Positions 57,562 to 64,000 of a DNA stretch of 64,000 nt are shown here, one piece after another (positions within the stretch are counted from its first letter, which is position 1; the number at the start of each line of letters is the position of its first letter). The notes below the pieces were generated by a model, which worked only from the letters and a program-made list of their open reading frames with translations, did no database searches and was not told the DNA's origin. The stretch is from Brachycybe producta (Eukaryota; Arthropoda; Diplopoda; Playtdesmida; Andrognathidae): the NCBI GenBank assembly GCA_036925085.1, contig JAUPFP010000023.1, positions 697,001-761,000 on the forward strand, given 5' to 3'. Made by a program: the position numbers and the translations under genes.

Positions 57562-58227
57562 CTAGTAACATATATTTATGCATAGAAAAATAGGTCCAGG
57601 TGGGCTTTAACTATACACACCTAGGCCTATTTGTGTGAAGATGGCGCAAATAAACCGACCTTACTGATACAAAAGATATAAACAGTTTTAAAATCGGTTA
57701 TAGCAACTTCGGATATGCAGGGTGTACGTGGTTCAAATGTCATCCCACTATTTAAAAATGTCGCCATTTTGTTTTTAAACATTCTCTGTCATAATTTTGT
57801 TTACAGTTGTGTAAGCACAGTAATGCGAATAAATACACACACAACATGAACGTGCGGAAATTGCGATTATTTTTTTTTATTATTGAAAACTAAAAAAATA
57901 AGTTTGTTCAAATAAAATAAAGTGTTCAGTTATTCTACAAAAAAAAAATCACATTCAAAACTCATCAACTTTGTAATCTTATTAGTTGTTTTTTCTAAAG
58001 AAAATTTTTGTTAAAATTGTCAACAAAAACCACCTTAAGGTTGAAATGTGTAATTTTTTAGTTTTTTTAATTAATTAATTATTCATCTTAAAAACAGAAG
58101 AAGTATCAAAATATTATATTAGTTTGAAAAATTATGAAGAACTACAAGAAATCCTAACAAAACTAATTATAAAAATATTATAATAAAAATATTATAAAAC
58201 ACAAAAAAGTGTTCACTTCTTTCTTAA

Positions 58228-58428
58228 GCTGCTCGCCCACTAGGTCAGTGACGCGACGCGGCGCGGAGAAAAAACAGCTCCCAAACAAAATGCATGTAAA
58301 TGCATGGAGCCTCGTTCATTAGGGCAGAAGCGCGGCGCGGCACCGCTCTGGAGAAAGTCTGGTATTTCTTAATAGCTGCTCGCCCACTAGGTTGGTGACG
58401 CGTCGCGCCGCGTCACCGACCAAGTGGT
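58228..58428. mobile_element. GC-rich repeat with GCTCGCCCACTAGG motif
   Basis: GCTGCTCGCCCACTAGG occurs at 58228 and 58376 as direct copies, each followed by GTGACGCG-type sequence. The second forms a palindrome (58384-58426) of CCACTAGGTTGGTGACGCG against CGCGTCACCGACCAAGTGG. It is far more GC-rich than its surroundings. Confidence 0.7.
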
Positions 58429-58869
58429 TGTGGAGCTTTAAAAACACCGACTTTTTAAAATCCTGTTTTCATAATTTAATAACTTTAACAACAGTCATTT
58501 TTATGCCAATTTTATTCGTGATATTTAAATTGTTAACTTTTAAAATGTTAACAACGCTTTATCAAAAATGTTATGTACAATGTATTTTGTACAAAAATCT
58601 TATAACTTAATAGAAATTTTTACTTTTTCTTCAGGAAAGAAAAAAGAACTTAATTTAATTTGCAAAATTCAATTATTATTTTTATTTCTATTTCTATATT
58701 TGTTTCATAAATATTAAAACATTTAACTTTTATTGCCACAAGTTATAAATGTGCTAAAATCTGTAGCTTTTAAAAAAGTTGGTATTCTTAATCATTGTTA
58801 ACCATCAGATAGTTAAAACTAGTGCTAAACTTACCAACTTTAACATACTTTAACATACATCTTATAGTT

Positions 58870-59160
58870 ACTACTTTTAAGTTGATTTAAAAATTCAGGA
58901 GCAAAATTATGAGAAACCCAAAGGATAACTGAATCACTTAATAATATTTTCATGTTCATATCTTTTAAAATAAGCTTTTTAATGTCAGTTTGAAAATGAT
59001 ACAACTTTAAAGCAGATAACATTTTTTAAATTTTTGTCATTAAAAAGTTTATTTTGAAAGATATCAACATAAAAAAATACTATTAAGTTACTTATTCAGT
59101 TACTGTTCTAATTTCTAAAACACTTTCGATTTCTCCTTAGGAAAAAAATCTCACTGAATT
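58870..59160 (+). mobile_element. Foldback family A copy
   Basis: ATTTTCATGTTCATATCTTTTA with AAATAAGC on the left; TTTGAAAGATATCAACAT and TTCTAATTTCTAAAACAC on the right. The left terminal part is decayed. Confidence 0.75.
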
Positions 59161-59825
59161 TCACTTTGTAAGGCATATACCAGAAGCGCTATAATATCTT
59201 TGAATGCAAAGGAAAACAGAATTGTGTATTACTATTTTCTAGTGATATTTCAGCTCGCGTGATTCTTCTCTTAATGTCGTTTCTGAAAGGTAGAAGTCCG
59301 AAAAGTCGAAAAAGTCAGCCGTCTCATAAAACTAAACTTAAAAAGTTTTTCGAGATATTGATCTTTTAAACATTAGACATTTTACATGTGCCATATGATA
59401 TAAACAAATTATATAACAAAAAGCAGCTAGAAAAAAAGGAGGGATCAAATTTGTGAGTGAGGCTATATTATAAGAAATGTCATCTTTTTTTTCTCTATAT
59501 ACATTGATAGATACACACACACGCACACACGTACATAAAAATGATAACAATTGACGGATTTACACAAAGAAAACGAACTTGAACACGTCCCACTAGAAGA
59601 AGAAAAAAAGCTAAATAAGAAGAGAAAAAAAAACCCCACACACACAGTTTTAGGGTTGAATCACACATGCAGAAATAAAATTTAAAAAAAATCAGAATAA
59701 AGTTTCAGCTCTATTTCTGCTTTCCTTCGCGTTCAAAGGTTCTCATATATTACAATAGGAAACATTTCAAGAACATTGTTGTGTTTATTGAAGAAAGCGA
59801 GAAAGAAAAAAAAAATAATGGTTAC

Positions 59826-60015
59826 AACACACAGACTATTTTTGGAGCAGTTTTCGACTGTAAAATGCACTCGAAGGTGTTTGAGCTACGTTTGCAATGT
59901 GGTTGCAACGTATTTTCTATGAAAAGACTCTAAGGTGTTCTGTTTTGACGAAAACCCAGACTTCATTTTGCAGTCAAAAAGTGTTCTAAAAGTCGTTTAT
60001 GTGTGCCATTGGCCT
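59826..60015. mobile_element. MITE family E, copy 3
   Basis: ACACACAGACTATTTTTGG with TTCGACTGTAAAATGCAC on the left mirrors CTTCATTTTGCAGTCAAAAAG with TGTGTGCC on the right. Confidence 0.65.
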
Positions 60016-60540
60016 AAGAGGAGGAGGAGGAGGAGGAACCATACAAAATACTAGTAAAAGACACCTTCCTATTGGCTGATAAAAGATAATTTTTGCATGA
60101 CAAAAAAGAACAACTTCACTTTTTTTTCTGCCAGATACATAGAATAAAACTATTTAAATTAGATAAATTCTTTTTTCAATGACTTTTTTCTATTTCTGTA
60201 TGTGTGATCCAGCCATAAGATTCTTAAGAACAACATCAACAAGAAAACTTGAAGTTTACTTGAGATTTTTCTTCATGATTTCGAATCGTAACTAGTGTAG
60301 TAACACAATCTTCTTTTTGATGAACCAAGTGTAAAATATAATGATGTTTGGCAGAGACTACCATATATGAACACAACACAAAAAAACAACATCTGCAATC
60401 AAAGTCCCTTTTGTCAAAAGAATGAAAAAAAAAACAACAACTAATCTCACTATTGAAAAATACAATGTTATAAATAGAAAGATAAAAAAAGTCTTACGAT
60501 CAACCGCTAAGATTAACACATTCTTTTTTCTTTCTGCAAA

Positions 60541-60588
60541 ATGAGAAATTTCATTCCTTTCTCTCTTTCTTTCCCTCTATCCTTTTAT

Positions 60589-60632
<44 letters not shown>

Positions 60633-60770
60633 TTCCTCTATCCCTTTATCTCTCTATCTCACTTTCTGTGTCTCTTTTTCATTCTTTGTGTCTCTCATTC
60701 TGTGTCTCTTTCATTCTCTATCTCTCTCACCTTCCTATCTCTCTCTTTTGCTCTCTCCCTGCTGATATAT
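60541..60770 (+). repeat. CT-rich tract with (CT)n core
   Basis: Pure (CT)n at 60592-60624 inside a longer imperfect TCTC/TTTC tract. Confidence 0.9.
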
Positions 60771-60926
60771 TCGCAATTTCTTCTTTTCAACTAAATGAAC
60801 TATTTTGTGAATGATGTTTTTTTATGTCTATGTGATGATTCTGATGAAAACACAAAATCATTTAGTCAAATGTTGCTGCCCCTATAAGTACGGCAATCAC
60901 TGCTAACGCAGATTTGTTAACAGTAA

Positions 60927-60995
<69 letters not shown>
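60927..60995 (+). repeat. (GA)n microsatellite
   Basis: Almost perfect GA dinucleotides over about 69 bp, about 300 bp from the CT tract, so together they form an inverted pair. Confidence 0.95.
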
Positions 60996-61000
<5 letters not shown>

Positions 61001-61076
61001 GACAATCGAAATTACTTCGTACATTAATAAATAAAACATCAAAGAAAATTTCGGACCACTCCCTATTATTTCATAA

Positions 61077-62258
<1,182 letters not shown>

Positions 62259-63030
62259 AGTTTTAAAGTGTAAACGCCATTCTTAACTCTTATTATTCTG
62301 TCTTTGACAGGCAAAATGAAGAAAAACTTGGGATTGTTTTAGAAACTAGAAGGGTAACTTAACCACTTCAGAGTATTTTCATATTGATATCTTTTAAAAT
62401 AATCTCATTATGTAAGTTTGAAAATTATATTTTTATATTTTTTGTTTATAAAATGTTTATTTTTTGAAAGATAGCAAATAAAAATAATACTAAAGTGATT
62501 CAGCTACCGTTCTAGTTTCTAACACACTTTCAATTTCTTCTTATACCTTCGTTTCCACTACAAAAAAAAATTACTGTAATTGCCATTAAATTTAAATGCA
62601 GACAAAGCTAGAAGTGGTACTTTTTGCGTGTTTCCATTTTTAAAACACTTTATCTATGGTTAAATGATTTAGTTTCACTTCCTGTTCAACAGTTCCGCAT
62701 TTTGTGAAATTTACACTCTACATTCAGTCAAAGTTGAGTACTCTCACTAAACGCCATATTGTTTGCGGGCTAAATTTGATTGAACACATTAAGTGACGCA
62801 TTTAACCATTCAATAACGTGATTAACTACTGTACATAGTGTCACTGCAGTTGAGTTAACTCCGTTAATCAGAAATTTAACCATGATTAACGTAACCACAT
62901 TTGTTTCCAATAGATAATTAACTGTGGTTAGCTTCTTTAACTGCAGTTAATTTTTGTAGTGGAAACGAAATTTTAATGTTGCTCTTGAAAACCAGAATAA
63001 ACAGGATTCGATAACATAATTAATCACCTG
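62259..63030 (+). mobile_element. Foldback family A copy interrupted by an inverted-repeat element
   Basis: Left end TTTTAAAGTGTAAACGCC, then TTTTAGAAACTAGAAGGGTAA and the mirrored arm to TTCTAGTTTCTAACACAC at about 62530. The family right end (GCTCTTGAAAACCAGAATAA) continues only after 62966, beyond the inserted element. Confidence 0.75.
62551..62966. mobile_element. Element G with GTTTCCACTACAAAAA inverted ends
   Basis: GTTTCCACTACAAAAA at the left and its exact complement at the right enclose 416 bp. The interior repeats TTAACTGCAGTTAA / TAACTGTGGTTA-type words. No reading frame. Confidence 0.85.
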
Positions 63031-63216
63031 TTTGTAAAAATATTTTAGTTGGTTAAAAAAATGCGAAAATACATCATTTCAAATGTCCATAAAAATGTAT
63101 TTTCAAATTAAGATATTGATTTTTATGGCAGTGAGAAAACTACGCAAACAACTAGTGACAAATGGTTTTTTTAAAAACATTGTCATGAAAATATAATTAA
63201 AATATTAACATAACTG

Positions 63217-63577
63217 GGTGCATTCCGAAACGAAAGCACATTTCTTTAATTAGAATGGCGATTGCTCCGCCTTCAAGACAACTCTTTAAAAAAAAAACTA
63301 ATTTCCGGATGTGCTTGATTTTGAAATTTTTCTTCTTAATACTGAGGTCATAAAGACCGCTATTGGTGCAAACATGGCTTAAACGTACATATCTTTACAT
63401 TCTGACCTTCAATTTAATCTTCTCGAGAAAATAAGTGAGTTAGATTTTTTCTTGAGAATAGTAGGTGGAGCTAGCATAGTTCCCGGAAACGTTTCTACCC
63501 ACATGTTGCTTATGAACACCACTTTTTTCTGTTTTCTTTACAGATATTAGCTTATACTTCCATTTCCGAATTCACCC
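63217..63577. mobile_element. Family B element, uninterrupted copy
   Basis: Ends GGGTGCATTCCGAAACG and the complement of GGGTGAATTCGGAAATGG. ACT flanks both sides, a possible 3-bp target duplication. It serves as the empty-site reference for the interrupted copy at 54175-54900. Confidence 0.75.
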
Positions 63578-63643
63578 ACTATTCTAGTATCTATCTAATT
63601 TTTACAAGCTTTTATTTTACTTGACATGACCATTGGGTTGGGG

Positions 63644-63830
63644 GTCACTACAGCTACCAAGGCTCACAAGCGCTACTAGGGGGAGAACAGCTACTTGGGT
63701 CACTACAGCTACCAAAAAAATATATAGACCTTTTGTTCATCAAAAGGGTCACTACAGCTACCAAAAAATAGGGGGACAAAATATAGACCTTTTTTTATCA
63801 CTTTCTCGTCACTACAGCTAAAAAAATAAC
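63644..63830 (+). repeat. Four spaced copies of GTCACTACAGCTACCAA
   Basis: Copies at 63644, 63699, 63748 and 63808 (the last truncated), spaced 49-60 bp. They are separated by partly shared ATATAGACCTTTT sequence, so this is a degenerate tandem repeat of about 55 bp. Confidence 0.85.
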
Positions 63831-64000
63831 CCTTTCTCCATAACCTAACCGAACCTTACCTAATGAAACCTTACCGAACCTTACCTAACTGAACCTTAAC
63901 GATCCTAACCAAAAAGTACCCATACTAACCAAACCTAACCAATCCTAACCAAACCTAACCGAACCTAACCGAACCTAACCTTACCGATCCTAACCAAACC
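63831..64000 (+). repeat. Telomere-like 10-mer minisatellite (AACCTAACCG)n, runs off the window
   Basis: Imperfect units AACCTTACCT, AACCTAACCA and AACCTAACCG become more regular towards the right edge. It resembles telomeric CCTAA words but with a 10-bp period. Confidence 0.85.

Larger units (their letters stand above)
56732..59825. other. Non-coding DNA upstream of the precursor gene
   Basis: Apart from the listed elements, no gene or promoter motif is recognised. Includes an (AAT)n run at 56758-56788 and short TA runs at about 57199-57212 and 57324-57342. Confidence 0.5.

Noticed and set aside
63644-63830. Evenly spaced GTCACTACAGCTACC copies as a CRISPR-like array
   Set aside because: The spacers are related to each other, spacing is irregular, and the genome is clearly eukaryotic. 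It is a tandem repeat.

Overview
This is an animal genome window: intron-rich genes with GT-AG splice sites, low coding density, AT-rich intergenic DNA, many foldback (MITE-like) elements, microsatellites, a large satellite block and one 100-base assembly gap (33613-33712). Three protein-coding genes can be assembled exon by exon. The third (37.8-56.7 kb, minus strand) encodes a secreted cysteine-rich precursor resembling the ITG-like/prohormone-3 family of protostomes. With the style of the repeats, this suggests a protostome invertebrate, possibly a lophotrochozoan such as a mollusc or annelid; the species cannot be named from sequence alone.

Layout. 0-8.5 kb has no recognisable gene; it holds a tandem array of diverged hairpin-forming units (1.49-2.64 kb), a mariner-type foldback element (6.09-6.65 kb) and a degenerate minisatellite (7.86-8.09 kb). 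8.58-11.54 kb (minus) is an eight-exon ATP6AP2 (prorenin receptor / V-ATPase accessory protein 2) homologue. 15.40-27.17 kb (plus) is a sixteen-exon, apparently intact ABCC5/MRP5-like ABC exporter of 1471 codons. The two genes are divergent, 3.9 kb apart. 28.5-37.3 kb is a repeat block: a dispersed element carrying a hAT insertion, about 4.1 kb of a roughly 21-bp repeat whose core matches the YY1-type CCGCCATTTTG motif, a gap, a polypurine tract, and about 2.9 kb of ATGA/ATGG-type satellite. 37.8-56.7 kb (minus) is the cysteine-rich precursor gene, four coding exons with a 14.2 kb first intron full of mobile elements. 56.7-64 kb is non-coding, with long dinucleotide runs, more MITEs, and a telomere-like 10-mer minisatellite running off the right edge.

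The genes do not form an operon or pathway. ATP6AP2 (V-ATPase assembly in the endolysosomal/secretory pathway), ABCC5 (organic anion and cyclic-nucleotide export) and the neuropeptide-like precursor look like independent neighbours. The repeats give a relative insertion history: family B predates family A, and family A predates a small hAT MITE and a GTTTCCACTAC-ended element, because the younger ones interrupt the older. The most striking unexplained structures are the four-unit hairpin array at 1.5-2.6 kb (microRNA-cluster-like), the YY1-motif satellite with its duplicated leader and 425-bp higher-order repeat, and the family A remnant that supplies the sequence directly upstream of the ABCC5 start codon.
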